DNA of 64,000 nucleotides from Paenibacillus ihbetae. Its GTDB lineage: Bacteria > Bacillota > Bacilli > Paenibacillales > Paenibacillaceae. Below are positions 9,069-17,338 of the stretch, piece by piece. The position numbers were made by a program, and so were the translations under genes. The notes under the pieces were generated by a model that was not told the origin of the DNA, did not search any database, and saw nothing but the letters and a program-made list of their open reading frames with translations. Position 1 is the first letter of the stretch. Each line of letters opens with the position of its first letter. The DNA lies in assembly GCF_002741055.1 (NCBI RefSeq), contig NZ_CP016809.1, positions 5,930,501 through 5,994,500 of the forward strand, in the 5' to 3' direction.

Positions 9069-9629
9069 GTGACCATCTATATTGCACTGTTGAGAGGGAT
9101 CAACGTCGGCGGACACCATAAAATCAAAATGGCCGATTTAAAAGCGATGCTGGCGGGCCTCGGTCTGTCCCGCGTCCAGACGTATATTCAGAGCGGTAAT
9201 GTATTGTTCGAATCGCCCAAATCCAAGACCGAGCTGAAGGAATTATTTGAGAAAGGAATCCGCGAGACCTTCGGTTACTCCATTTCGGTCATCTTTCGAA
9301 CAGAGGCGGAAATGGAAGACATCATTCGGAGCTGTCCTTTCTCGGAAGCAATGATACAGGAAGCGGATGAAGCTTCGGCTTTCGTCAGCTTCTATGTAGG
9401 AATGCTGCCGGATGCCCCTTCGCAGGAAGAAGTGGACAAGCTCGTTGCCGCTGCGAACGAGGAAGAAACGATCCGTTGTATAGGCAGCAATATTTATTTG
9501 CTGTTAAGGAAGAGCGCCAGAGATTCGAAGCTGACCAATCAGCTGCAGAAGCTGAGCGTGCCGGTTACGATGCGCAATTGGAAGACAACGAACAAGCTGG
9601 CACAGCTGGCTGCAGCAATGAAGGCTTGA
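9069..9629 (+). CDS. DUF1697 domain protein
   Basis: A 186-residue protein with the DUF1697 signature at its start (IYIALLRGINVGGHHKIKMADLK) followed by VQTYIQSGNVLFES. The family is widespread, cytoplasmic and of unknown biochemical function. GTG at 9069 is the better start because GGAAG lies eight bases before it; the GTG at 9060 overlaps that ribosome site. It stands alone, followed by RNA B. Confidence 0.88.
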   Translation: MTIYIALLRGINVGGHHKIKMADLKAMLAGLGLSRVQTYIQSGNVLFESPKSKTELKELFEKGIRETFGYSISVIFRTEAEMEDIIRSCPFSEAMIQEADEASAFVSFYVGMLPDAPSQEEVDKLVAAANEEETIRCIGSNIYLLLRKSARDSKLTNQLQKLSVPVTMRNWKTTNKLAQLAAAMKA

Positions 9630-9731
9630 TGGATGGCTTGAGTTTGAACTGATCGCTGGGCGTGACCTGAAGCATGGATGCTCTCCAATTTTTAGATCAA
9701 GTCGGGCAGCCAATAAAAATTGAAAAAGTCT

Positions 9732-9756
9732 GATTCATTCCCGGTGGAGCGGGTAC
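9732..9756 (+). promoter_or_regulatory. General-stress-type promoter of RNA B
   Basis: GATTCA (9732-9737), 13 bases, then GGGTAC (9751-9756). It aligns base for base with the promoter of RNA A and differs from the SigB consensus slightly more than that one. Confidence 0.5.
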
Positions 9757-9837
9757 ATTTATAACAAGTGGGAAGTGGAAATGTCAATCGACGGACGGAA
9801 GAACAGAAATGTCATTCCGAAAGGAAGTTGATTCGCC

Positions 9838-9903
9838 ATGAACACTCGTAAAAGGAGAAGAAGAGCGAAGTTTCTTCGATACTTCTCAGGCAAGGCACCC
9901 TAG
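9838..9903 (+). CDS. Possible 21-residue basic peptide inside RNA B
   Basis: ATG 9838 to TAG 9903, behind AAAGGAAG at a long 12-base spacing. The predicted peptide has an Arg/Lys-rich N-terminus (MNTRKRRRRAKFLRYF). Copy A has an ATG at the equivalent place but its 12-residue product is unrelated, so coding is not supported by conservation. It may be accidental within the RNA stem. Confidence 0.2.
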   Translation: MNTRKRRRRAKFLRYFSGKAP

Positions 9904-9956
9904 CAGTTGGAAAGTAGCTGCATAGTAATTAAGGAATATTGACCGCTTCCCACATA

Positions 9957-9990
9957 AAGATCCTGCACATATTGTCGCAGGATCTTTTTT
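9957..9990 (+). terminator. Intrinsic terminator of RNA B
   Basis: AGATCCTGC (9958-9966) pairs perfectly with GCAGGATCT (9977-9985), followed by seven T. Confidence 0.88.
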
Positions 9991-10046
9991 TGCGTGTATA
10001 CGGAACGGGTTCACAGTTGAAGAAATAGGAATCGATGGCCGGTAGT

Positions 10047-11216
10047 TCACGATTGATACTCTTGAATTTGTTTGAGCACATTCATCAGATCATCAAGATT
10101 TCCAGTAGTAGTAGAGACATTAAACAGATGATCGTTCATCAATAAATGTGCGGCTTTTCTAAATTCACCATCTACATAAACAACGGTATCACCATTGATA
10201 TCGGTAACTTCAGTCGGTTCTCTATAGAAATCTCCTATGGTTTCAATGGTATTCCCCTCGATAGGCACCTGATTTACAACAATCTCAGCACCATTTAACG
10301 ATTGGTATCTTGTGATGAAATGAAACTCGCCAGGACCAACTTCATGAGCAGTGATAGGCGTAAGTTGTTTCATATCAGGAGTGTCACTGGTCTGTGCAGA
10401 ACTTATATCTGCAGGAGCAGTGTCTTTAAACGATTCAGGAATACGCACTTCAACACCTTCTGGTAGCTGAGAAAGGTCAACCCTGTTGTCTTGCACGTCC
10501 GGATCTGGTGAAACGATTGCTTCTTGACCGTTTGTTGCGTTAATTTCTACTTTCTGTTGTATTGTATTCTCTTCTGTGACCTTAATTTGTTTCGCTACTT
10601 CAATCAAGTAATCAAGAGACACATCCTCGTAAACGGAAACTACGATATATACGTGTTCATTCGTTACAAGGTGGACTGTTTTTCTTGGGTTTCCATCTTC
10701 GATGACAGCTTGGAAACCATGGATATCAATGACGGACACTTCAGCCGGATCGTAAATGCTCAAATTTTTAAAATAGTCAATAGACACATTTGGAGAAAGA
10801 TCTGCTTGAAAAAACTGAACTTCCGACCCGCTTTCAAGAGCATAGATTACTCGCTTTTCATTATTTGTCCCCCAATCCGTTGCAGTTGCCAATACTAATT
10901 CCTTAATAGGATTGCTGGAGATGATACGATTGGTAAGAGACATTGCTCGATCTGCCAAATCTAAAGGAATGTGCAGGTCATCGATCGAGCGATTCTCAAT
11001 ATCTACAGTAACCGGCGTTAGCGGTGCAGAAAGTTCATTTGCAGGAGAAATATTTTCTATAACGTCATGTTCCGGATCAGCCGGTTTCGTCCCGGATATG
11101 CTGCTATCCTGTACATTGGTTTCAAGCGTTTGCTCGACGGCGGAATAAGCATAAATGGACGTGCTTGCTCCTAGGGCAGCTACTATTCCTATGGAAAGCA
11201 GAATGGATTTTTTCAC
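10047..11216 (-). CDS. Secreted protein with two DUF4367-like repeats
   Basis: A 389-residue exported protein with a signal peptide (MKKSILLSIGIVAALGASTSIYAYS). Two halves repeat the same pattern: DIHGFQAVIEDGNPRKTVHLVTNEHVYIVV followed by LIEVAKQIK, and DINGDTVVYVDGEFRKAAHLLMNDHLFNVS followed by LMNVLKQIQ. This resembles DUF4367/anti-sigma-associated beta domains and indicates an internal duplication. The function is unknown. The start is GTG at 11216 with AGGAGGG upstream. A promoter-like pair, TTGCAA and TTATAA with 17 bases between, lies at 11315-11287 on the same strand. No sigma factor gene is adjacent, which is unusual if it serves in signalling. Confidence 0.75.
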   Translation of the reverse strand: MKKSILLSIGIVAALGASTSIYAYSAVEQTLETNVQDSSISGTKPADPEHDVIENISPANELSAPLTPVTVDIENRSIDDLHIPLDLADRAMSLTNRIISSNPIKELVLATATDWGTNNEKRVIYALESGSEVQFFQADLSPNVSIDYFKNLSIYDPAEVSVIDIHGFQAVIEDGNPRKTVHLVTNEHVYIVVSVYEDVSLDYLIEVAKQIKVTEENTIQQKVEINATNGQEAIVSPDPDVQDNRVDLSQLPEGVEVRIPESFKDTAPADISSAQTSDTPDMKQLTPITAHEVGPGEFHFITRYQSLNGAEIVVNQVPIEGNTIETIGDFYREPTEVTDINGDTVVYVDGEFRKAAHLLMNDHLFNVSTTTGNLDDLMNVLKQIQEYQS

Positions 11217-11286
11217 GAATTTTTCACCCTCCTAATATATTTAGAACGGACCTTATTTCAAAAAAACAAACAGCTTTGAAATTCAG

Positions 11287-11315
11287 TTATAAATATAAAC
11301 ACCTATATATTGCAA
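11287..11315 (-). promoter_or_regulatory. Promoter of the duplicated-domain secreted protein
   Basis: On the minus strand TTGCAA, 17 bases, TTATAA, about 70 bases before the GTG start. Confidence 0.45.
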
Positions 11316-11789
11316 AAGTTTGGTGGCATTAGGGAATTATATCCCGACGCCGAACATCAGGAGCAGAAGCCCATTATTTTAGAGCGAAAGGCGAAAGACT
11401 CACGAGGCGGTTATAGGGTTACTTAAGATGATCTCCCAACTCCTATGAAACTTATCTCTACAACTCTTCTTTAACACTCTCTTAACAATAGAGTGAAAAA
11501 CTGCAGCGTGAATGAATACAAAAGCACCGGGTCGCGTACAGCGTTCAGACCTTTTTCACAGAATCTCAGGGTGATTTCCGAAGAAGACCTATTCAAAAGA
11601 ACTAGGATGTTCGTTGGTTACTGAGACTTTCTGATCATTTATCAAAATTTACATAAAGTTGTTTAAATAGCTGCTGAAATATGCAATTATGAATCTGGGA
11701 GGTGATGAATTTCAGATATGCCTAGGATTTGATAAGCGGGGTGAACAACCGGTCAAATCCAATCCACGTGATAAGCGAGGGAATCATTG

Positions 11790-11803
11790 TGTAAGCGCTT
11801 TAA
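11790..11803 (+). promoter_or_regulatory. CcpA (cre) site candidate
   Basis: TGTAAGCGCTTTAA matches the catabolite-responsive element TGWAARCGYTWNCW at all but the thirteenth base. It is 80 bases upstream of the large phosphoesterase gene, so carbon catabolite control of that gene is possible. Confidence 0.5.
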
Positions 11804-11882
11804 AAATTTGGAGATCCCATGGAGACCTGGAGAATTGGGAAACTGAATTGATTGTTCACTACATCATTTTAGGAGGTTTTCC

Positions 11883-14800
11883 ATGTCAAAGATCGTTAGG
11901 AATCGTTGGTTGTCATGTCTCTTGATCGTAAGTTTGGTGATGTCAGGATGGTTTGCTTCAGGCTACGGACAAGCTTCGGCCAGACCGGGCCAACCATCAA
12001 GCGGGATGCCGGTGCTGTTAATCACGGAGCTCGTGCCGGATTCGACGAATGTAGGTACGGCAGACGGCTACGAGTTTATCGAAGTATACAACAACACGGA
12101 TCAAGTGATCGATTTCAGTCATTACAAGCTTCGGTACCGCTACTTAGAGAGTGATACCCTTTGGGCCCATATTCCCGATGAGGTAACGATTGAGCCCGGA
12201 GGCACGCTCGTCTTCTGGATCATCAACGGTCAGAACAATCAAGCAACGGTCGACGATTTTAATCGAAATTACGGCACAAATCTGACGGAAAATACCGATA
12301 TCGTTAAAATATTCTCCGGAGGCATGTCCAACTCCCGTATGAGGGAGCTGGTCGTTGTCACGAACACCGGCCGTCCGGTGGTGTCTGCATTCTATAATGA
12401 CGGAGAAGTTCAGAATGAAGAGGACCTCGGCATCTTTTATAAATATCCCGAGGACGGCAGCATCAAGATGCAGCGCATCTCCTATCGTGAGCACAAAGCG
12501 ACGCCAGGCAGTCTGCAGCATTCCATCGTTCCTTCGGAACCGGTGCATGTTCAAAATTCCAAGCTTCCCTCCGTCGTGAATCGTACGGAGACAAGCGTCG
12601 TGTCGCCGGGGGAAAATGTGGACATTGCCGCGGAGCTTAGCAGCAATTACCCGATAACCACCTTGTCGCTATCGTATCGGGTGGACGGCGAAGAGGAAGT
12701 CAAGGTCGTGCAGCTTCAAGAGAGCGAGCAAGGTTACCGGTATACGATCCCGTTCCTTGAGCTGCTGGGACATCACAAGCTCGAATACTTCTTTACAGTG
12801 TCCGACTCGTACAAAGAACAGAAGAGCAGAATGTATAAGGTTGATCTGACGGGCAGCTCTGCAAAAGAGCGACTGAACGTAACAGATAATGAGTTGCTTG
12901 GCGGAACGGCCAATATTCGCGGATCCTCGGATCGGGTGCCGGGGCAAGAGCTCGAGCTCTATATTGACGGGAAGCCTGTCCAAAGCGTGCCTGCAATGGA
13001 GTTCCCCGCCTATTTTGTCTTTGAGGGTGACGGTATCGATGATGGCGTCAACACGGTAACGATCGGCAAGGATGTGCTGCACCGGACCGAGCCCGATATG
13101 GATGGCTACCAGACGATCGTTGTACCGATTGAGCCGGAGCGGCTGTCCGGCGGCCTCCAAACCATTACGCTCAGAGCGGGGGACAATGACAAGACATACT
13201 ACGAGGACGATAAGCCGACAGGCAACATGGACGATTTTAATGCCCGCAATGTCCGGCTCCTGCTGAGCGATGGAACGGAGCTTCGTGATCCGAATTACAG
13301 CGACCCGGCTCTTGTACATGATCTGGGCGATGACGGCCGGTTTCTGCCTTATGTCGATTTTACCTTCGATATTCCGGCTGACCGATTAACCGCTGTATCG
13401 TATGCTTGGGATACGACACAGGCAGCGGACGGACCTCATACCGTCATGCTGAAAGCCAAAAAGAAAACGGCAACAGCAACGGTACTGGTGGACAATGCAG
13501 GGCCTGACATTCATACGAGTGTTGAAGAAGGCAAGGAGTATAAGGGAAGCTTTACGATCGAGGTGACCGCGAATGACGGCGTATCCGGCGTGGATACGCT
13601 GCAGGCCGAGCTGGATGGTAAGCAGATCGATGTTCCTTATGCTGCCTCCTCCGCAGCATTACAACCGGGAGCACATCAATTGGTCGTTACGGCTGCCGAT
13701 AAGGCGGGCAATCGTTCGGAACGGACCATCACCTTCCATACGCCGCAGGAGCACCCAAACGCGCCTGTTCCCGTGTCACCTGCAGATGGGGAGAGTATTG
13801 ACGGATTAGAGCCGGAGTTAAAGGTTCAGGTGAGCGATCCGACGGATGATGAGATCAAGGTATCTTTCCACCAGGCATACCGTTACGACTCGCTCAGCGA
13901 AGGACGGGTTACCGTATCCAAGCATGCCAGCGATGAGGAGCCGCCGAAGGTTCGGCATCCGGAAGGCGAGGAAGCGCTAACCCGGGAAGAGCTTGAACGG
14001 ATCTCGAAATCCAATGACGAGTATGTCACGTTGGATTCGACGTCCAAGTTTCCATACTTAAGATTTAATGTAGAGCTGGAGCATGCGGTTGAGCCTGGTG
14101 ATCAAGTAGAGGTCGTCTGGGAAGGGCACACGGTAGCCGGCCGGAAGGTGACGATGTACGCCTGGAACCATGCTGAAGGCAAGTGGACGGAGATCACCAA
14201 GCATATCGCTGGATCCGAGGATGACTTTATCCTGCGCGGGGAGCTGGAAGCCTCCGATTATATCCGGGATAACAAGGCCGACATCATCGTTCAGGACGAA
14301 ATCCCATCCCGCGGCGATTATGACTATACCTTCGTATGGGTGTCCGACACGCAATTCCTGACCGAGCTGTACCCGCATATACAGCAGCAGCAGTTCGATT
14401 GGATCGTAAATAATATCGATGAGATGAATATGAAATATTTGTTCCACACCGGCGATATCGTGAATGATCCGGCAGCCCAGTATCAATGGGAACGTGCCGA
14501 CGGATACATGAGCATGCTGGAACAGGCGGATCTGCCGCACGGCGTCCTGGCTGGTAATCATGATGTCGGCAGCTATGATTGGGATTATACGACATACAGC
14601 CGGTATTTCGGAGAGAACCGCTATAAGGATCAGCCATACTATGGCGGCTCCTATAAGGACAACCGCGGTCATTATGATCTTATCTCTGTTGAAGGCAACG
14701 ACTTCATCATGATGTATATGGGTTGGGGCATCGAAGACGAGGATATTGCATGGATGAATGAGGTGCTGGCCGAGTATCCGGATCGCATCGCATTCCTCAA

Positions 14801-15815
14801 CTTCCACGATTACCTGCTGTCGAACGGCACACGCTCGGCCGTCGGCAACAAGCTGTATGAAGAAGTTGTTGTACCAAACCCGAATGTCGTTGCCGTCTTG
14901 AGCGGACACTACACGGGCGCAAACATGCTTAAAAACGAATTGGACGATAACGGCGACGGCACGCCGGATCGTACGGTATATCAAATGCTTGCGGATTATC
15001 AAGGACACGCCGAGGGCGGAATGGGTTACTTGCGATTGCTGCATGTTGATACCGAAGGCGATCAAATCATCGTGAACACGTATTCGCCATACCTGGATAA
15101 GTACAACTACTATACGAAGCCGGGCATTGACGAATTCACGATTGATCTGGATCTTAAACCGAAATTAAAGCGTGTCGCTACGGATTCCATTCAAGTGAAT
15201 CATCTGAAGGCAGCCGTGATCGGCACCCCTCAAAAAGCAGCAAGCGGTGCGGAAGTCGCACAGAGCTGGGAAGGGCTTGAGGCGAATGGAACGTACTCTT
15301 GGTATGTCGTGGCCGAAGACGAGTTTGGCGGCAGAGCCGTCTCCGACGTCTGGACGTTCACAACTACCGGTGAGTCGTCCAAGCTTGCCGCTCCATCCAA
15401 GCTTAAAGCGCAGAAGGTGACCACTTCCTCGGTTCAGCTTGAATGGGAGCCGGTAAAAGGCGCGGAAGATGAGACCATCCGATATCATGTATACATGGAC
15501 GGCGAACGAAAGGCTACTGTTACCGACAGCGTATATGAGATAACCGGACTTGCTCCGGAAACGGCGTATAAGTTTACCGTCACGGCAGTGAATGCCGAGG
15601 ATATCGAATCACAGCCGAGTGAGCCGTTAACCGTTAAGACAGCAGCTGAAGCAGGTGCCGAGGCTGAAAAGGGAGCTGAAGCGGGGGCAGGAGCCGAGCT
15701 TGAAGAAGGATCCGGAACTCCTGCGGATGAGGGCAAAGCTGCCGAACAAGGAGGACGTTCTATTGAAGAAGAGATGTCTTCCCTGGCAGAAGCGGCCGGC
15801 CCAAGGGATCGTTAG
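11883..15815 (+). CDS. Large secreted lamin-tail / calcineurin-like phosphoesterase / fibronectin III protein
   Basis: A 1310-residue exported protein starting at ATG 11883 behind AGGAGG. Domains in order: signal peptide (1 to about 33, ending ASA); a lamin-tail domain (about 40-190, LLITELVPDS, GYEFIEVYNNTD); Ig-like segments (about 200-640); a metallophosphoesterase (about 812-1090) with VWVSDTQF, HTGDIVND, LAGNHDVG and SGHYTG metal-binding motifs; a fibronectin III domain (about 1169-1258); and an Ala/Gly/Glu-rich tail. No LPXTG or S-layer anchor is seen. It probably hydrolyses phosphoesters outside the cell. An IS element begins 87 bases after the stop, but nothing shows that the gene is truncated. 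Confidence 0.88.
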   Translation: MSKIVRNRWLSCLLIVSLVMSGWFASGYGQASARPGQPSSGMPVLLITELVPDSTNVGTADGYEFIEVYNNTDQVIDFSHYKLRYRYLESDTLWAHIPDEVTIEPGGTLVFWIINGQNNQATVDDFNRNYGTNLTENTDIVKIFSGGMSNSRMRELVVVTNTGRPVVSAFYNDGEVQNEEDLGIFYKYPEDGSIKMQRISYREHKATPGSLQHSIVPSEPVHVQNSKLPSVVNRTETSVVSPGENVDIAAELSSNYPITTLSLSYRVDGEEEVKVVQLQESEQGYRYTIPFLELLGHHKLEYFFTVSDSYKEQKSRMYKVDLTGSSAKERLNVTDNELLGGTANIRGSSDRVPGQELELYIDGKPVQSVPAMEFPAYFVFEGDGIDDGVNTVTIGKDVLHRTEPDMDGYQTIVVPIEPERLSGGLQTITLRAGDNDKTYYEDDKPTGNMDDFNARNVRLLLSDGTELRDPNYSDPALVHDLGDDGRFLPYVDFTFDIPADRLTAVSYAWDTTQAADGPHTVMLKAKKKTATATVLVDNAGPDIHTSVEEGKEYKGSFTIEVTANDGVSGVDTLQAELDGKQIDVPYAASSAALQPGAHQLVVTAADKAGNRSERTITFHTPQEHPNAPVPVSPADGESIDGLEPELKVQVSDPTDDEIKVSFHQAYRYDSLSEGRVTVSKHASDEEPPKVRHPEGEEALTREELERISKSNDEYVTLDSTSKFPYLRFNVELEHAVEPGDQVEVVWEGHTVAGRKVTMYAWNHAEGKWTEITKHIAGSEDDFILRGELEASDYIRDNKADIIVQDEIPSRGDYDYTFVWVSDTQFLTELYPHIQQQQFDWIVNNIDEMNMKYLFHTGDIVNDPAAQYQWERADGYMSMLEQADLPHGVLAGNHDVGSYDWDYTTYSRYFGENRYKDQPYYGGSYKDNRGHYDLISVEGNDFIMMYMGWGIEDEDIAWMNEVLAEYPDRIAFLNFHDYLLSNGTRSAVGNKLYEEVVVPNPNVVAVLSGHYTGANMLKNELDDNGDGTPDRTVYQMLADYQGHAEGGMGYLRLLHVDTEGDQIIVNTYSPYLDKYNYYTKPGIDEFTIDLDLKPKLKRVATDSIQVNHLKAAVIGTPQKAASGAEVAQSWEGLEANGTYSWYVVAEDEFGGRAVSDVWTFTTTGESSKLAAPSKLKAQKVTTSSVQLEWEPVKGAEDETIRYHVYMDGERKATVTDSVYEITGLAPETAYKFTVTAVNAEDIESQPSEPLTVKTAAEAGAEAEKGAEAGAGAELEEGSGTPADEGKAAEQGGRSIEEEMSSLAEAAGPRDR

Positions 15816-15899
15816 GCATTGGACACGATCCAAGCGCTGTTCGGCCAAGCTTAACTCCTGAATCCTAAAAATAAATAACCCGTTGCAACTAAAAGAGAG

Positions 15900-15902
15900 G
15901 CT
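15900..15902. repeat. Target-site duplication, left copy (GCT)
   Basis: GCT directly before the left IS end; the same three bases follow the right end at 17171-17173. Three-base duplications are usual for IS3-family insertions. Confidence 0.65.
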
Positions 15903-15940
15903 TGGTCAAGACCCCATTTAATAGACATTGAAAAAAGACC

Positions 15941-16825
15941 CTAGGCTACAAACTGCTTCCGGAACTCTACCGGAGGCAGTTTATTGAGTTTTCGTTGTGG
16001 TCGATGTTGGTTGTAAAAATGGATATAGGCTTCAATTCGCCTTTGTGCCTCGTCCATATTTCGGATATCATAAGGATAGAGCCCTTCCGTTTTGAGATGC
16101 GAGAAGAAGCTCTCCATCGAGGCATTGTCATAACAATTTCCTCGGCGAGACATGCTGATTTGGGCGCCAACCTTTGGCAGCATGTCGTGGTAGGCATAGG
16201 ACGTGTACTGGAATCCCTGATCGCTGTGAACGATCAGTCCAGTCACGTTTTTTGTCTTGTTAAAGGCATTCTCAAAGGTCTGCAGCACCAGCAGATTGTC
16301 GTTTCTCTGACTCATGTGATAGGCTACAATCTCATTATTAAATAGGTCTTTTACGGCAGAGAGGTAGATCCACGACTCACCTACACGGAATTGAGTGACG
16401 TCCGTAACCCATTTTTGGTTAGCTCTATCTGCTTTAAAGTCGCGCTTTAGCAGGTTTTTGGCAACACGTCCTTCGGTTGAAGAAACGTAATTACATCGAT
16501 GTTTACGCCGAATTCGTGAACGGATTCCAAGTGCTTGCATCAGCCGCAGCACTTTCTTATGATTCATCCAGACCCCGTGCTCCTGCAGCAAGAACAACTG
16601 GATCTGACGGTAGCCATACACTCCGTTGTATTGGTCGTAAACCTTCTGTACAAGTGCCTTGTCCATTTGATCCCGATCTTGACCTTTGCGTTTGAGATAA
16701 GCATAGTAGCCACTTCTAGAGACGCCAAAAATCTTACAAAGAGCGCTCACTGAATACTCTTTCGCGGCTTTCTCGACGCTAATATATCTTTCCGTTTCAT
16801 CTCCTGCATCCAGATTTCCAAGCAC
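15941..16825 (-). CDS. IS3-family transposase OrfB (DDE integrase)
   Basis: A 294-residue frame with the HTH_21-like start (YSVSALCKIFGVSRSGYYAYLKRK) and an rve integrase core. The catalytic triad is visible: Asp in WVTDVTQF, Asp in VHSDQGFQYTS, Glu in NASMESFFSHLKTE. It is normally made as an OrfAB fusion by -1 frameshifting at A-AAA-AAG (complement of 16826-16832); the listed GTG start at 16825 is simply where the shifted frame begins. Intact, with no internal stop. Confidence 0.93.
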   Translation of the reverse strand: MLGNLDAGDETERYISVEKAAKEYSVSALCKIFGVSRSGYYAYLKRKGQDRDQMDKALVQKVYDQYNGVYGYRQIQLFLLQEHGVWMNHKKVLRLMQALGIRSRIRRKHRCNYVSSTEGRVAKNLLKRDFKADRANQKWVTDVTQFRVGESWIYLSAVKDLFNNEIVAYHMSQRNDNLLVLQTFENAFNKTKNVTGLIVHSDQGFQYTSYAYHDMLPKVGAQISMSRRGNCYDNASMESFFSHLKTEGLYPYDIRNMDEAQRRIEAYIHFYNQHRPQRKLNKLPPVEFRKQFVA

Positions 16826-17094
16826 TTTTTTAACATTTCATTTTCTCGTTTCAGCCGGCTCATTTGTCTGTCTTGGTCAACATATTCGTCTCGTCTTCCA
16901 CGATGATCGATGAGTCCAAACTCGCCGAATTCCTTGTACTTCTTCATCCAGTCTTTGAGACGATGTCTGTCTGTCATCCCAAACTTCTCCATGATTCTGC
17001 GATAAGTCCAGCCTTCCACCAAGTGAAGATGTATCGCCTCCATCTTTGTCTCGTAGGAATACTTCTTAAACTTCTGACCTTTAATTGCTGGCAT
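16747..17094 (-). CDS. IS3-family OrfA (helix-turn-helix protein)
   Basis: A 115-residue frame with an N-terminal helix-turn-helix (YSYETKMEAIHLHLVEGWTYRRIMEKFGM) and a C-terminal leucine-rich helix (MSRLKRENEMLKKCLEIWM). It binds the element's ends and supplies the N-terminus of the OrfAB transposase. ATG at 17094 follows AGGGGGT. It overlaps orfB by 79 bases in the -1 register. Confidence 0.9.
   Translation of the reverse strand: MPAIKGQKFKKYSYETKMEAIHLHLVEGWTYRRIMEKFGMTDRHRLKDWMKKYKEFGEFGLIDHRGRRDEYVDQDRQMSRLKRENEMLKKCLEIWMQEMKRKDILASRKPRKSIQ
16825..16833 (-). promoter_or_regulatory. Programmed -1 frameshift site of the IS
   Basis: On the minus strand TTAAAAAAG reads TTA AAA AAG in the orfA frame; slipping back one base on A-AAA-AAG gives GTG CTT GGA, exactly the orfB frame. 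This is the classic IS3-family slippery heptamer. Confidence 0.8.
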
Positions 17095-17170
17095 AAAAAA
17101 TGCACCCCCTAGAATTTTATCGGATCAACCAGGGGGTTAATCCAATGTCTATTCTAAGGGGTGCACTTCA

Positions 17171-17207
17171 GCTTTCACATCCGCGATGCGGTGTGAAAGC
17201 CTCTTTC
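17171..17207. terminator. Terminator hairpin split by the IS insertion
   Basis: GCTTTCACA, a bulged T, CCGC, loop GAT, GCGG, TGTGAAAGC form a near-perfect stem (17171-17200) followed by CTCTTTC. Removing the IS and one GCT rejoins AAAAGAGAG (15892-15900) to it, lengthening the stem with GAG/CTC and giving an A-run on one side and a T-rich tract on the other, as in a bidirectional terminator. Confidence 0.6.
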
Positions 17208-17338
17208 TGCTGACGATCTCATCGAAAGCCTCGGATAGCGAAGGGTATCCGCAAGTCCTGCGTGGATTGCGTTTCTCTCGGCTTTCGGATCGGACCGCTC
17301 CTTTCGCAAAACGTCCTTGTATCTCCGGATAGACCAGC

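Larger units (their letters stand above)
9768..9990 (+). ncRNA. Candidate structured RNA, copy B, with terminator
   Basis: Homologue of the RNA at 6924. GTGGGAAGTGG (9768-9778) pairs with CCGCTTCCCAC (9943-9953) over 11 bases with one G-U. Compared with copy A, a U-G pair becomes U-A and a G-U pair becomes A-U, so the helix is kept while the sequence changes. An internal hairpin (9855-9887: GAGAAG/CTTCTC outside, CGAAG-TTT-CTTCG inside) occupies the same place as in A with different bases. The CCGAAAGGA.GTTGAT block and a CAAGG.AC.C block after the hairpin are shared. A terminator follows. Confidence 0.6.
11217..11882. other. 666-base divergent intergenic region
   Basis: This separates two divergent genes for secreted proteins. 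Besides the promoter at 11287-11315 it holds a direct pair TTAACA-N5-TTAACA (11471-11487), which has the spacing of PhoP-binding repeats, and a cre-like site at 11790-11803. Short frames in it have no ribosome site and look non-coding. Confidence 0.5.
15903..17170 (-). mobile_element. IS3-family (IS150-like) insertion sequence, complete
   Basis: A 1268-base element with both transposase frames intact on the minus strand. The ends begin TG and are imperfect inverted repeats: inner parts ACCCC...AATAGACATTG (15911-15930 on the left, 17164-17145 on the right) match 17 of 20 bases. GCT is duplicated at each side. The -1 frameshift signal is present, so the copy looks able to transpose. It is inserted in the left arm of a hairpin that seems to be the terminator between the phosphoesterase gene and the convergent aminopeptidase gene. 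Confidence 0.85.

Noticed and set aside
11689..11925. 78-codon frame before the large secreted protein
   Set aside because: It overlaps the real ribosome site and signal peptide in another frame and contains the cre-like site; not a plausible protein.
14058..15065. 335-codon open frame on the minus strand inside the large phosphoesterase gene
   Set aside because: Fully antisense to a gene with clear domains and codon pattern; no ribosome site or recognisable motif.
15655..15861. Frameshifted extension of the large secreted protein towards the IS
   Set aside because: The alternative frame gives only a Lys/Glu-rich tail with no domain; no evidence that the IS or a frameshift truncated the gene.
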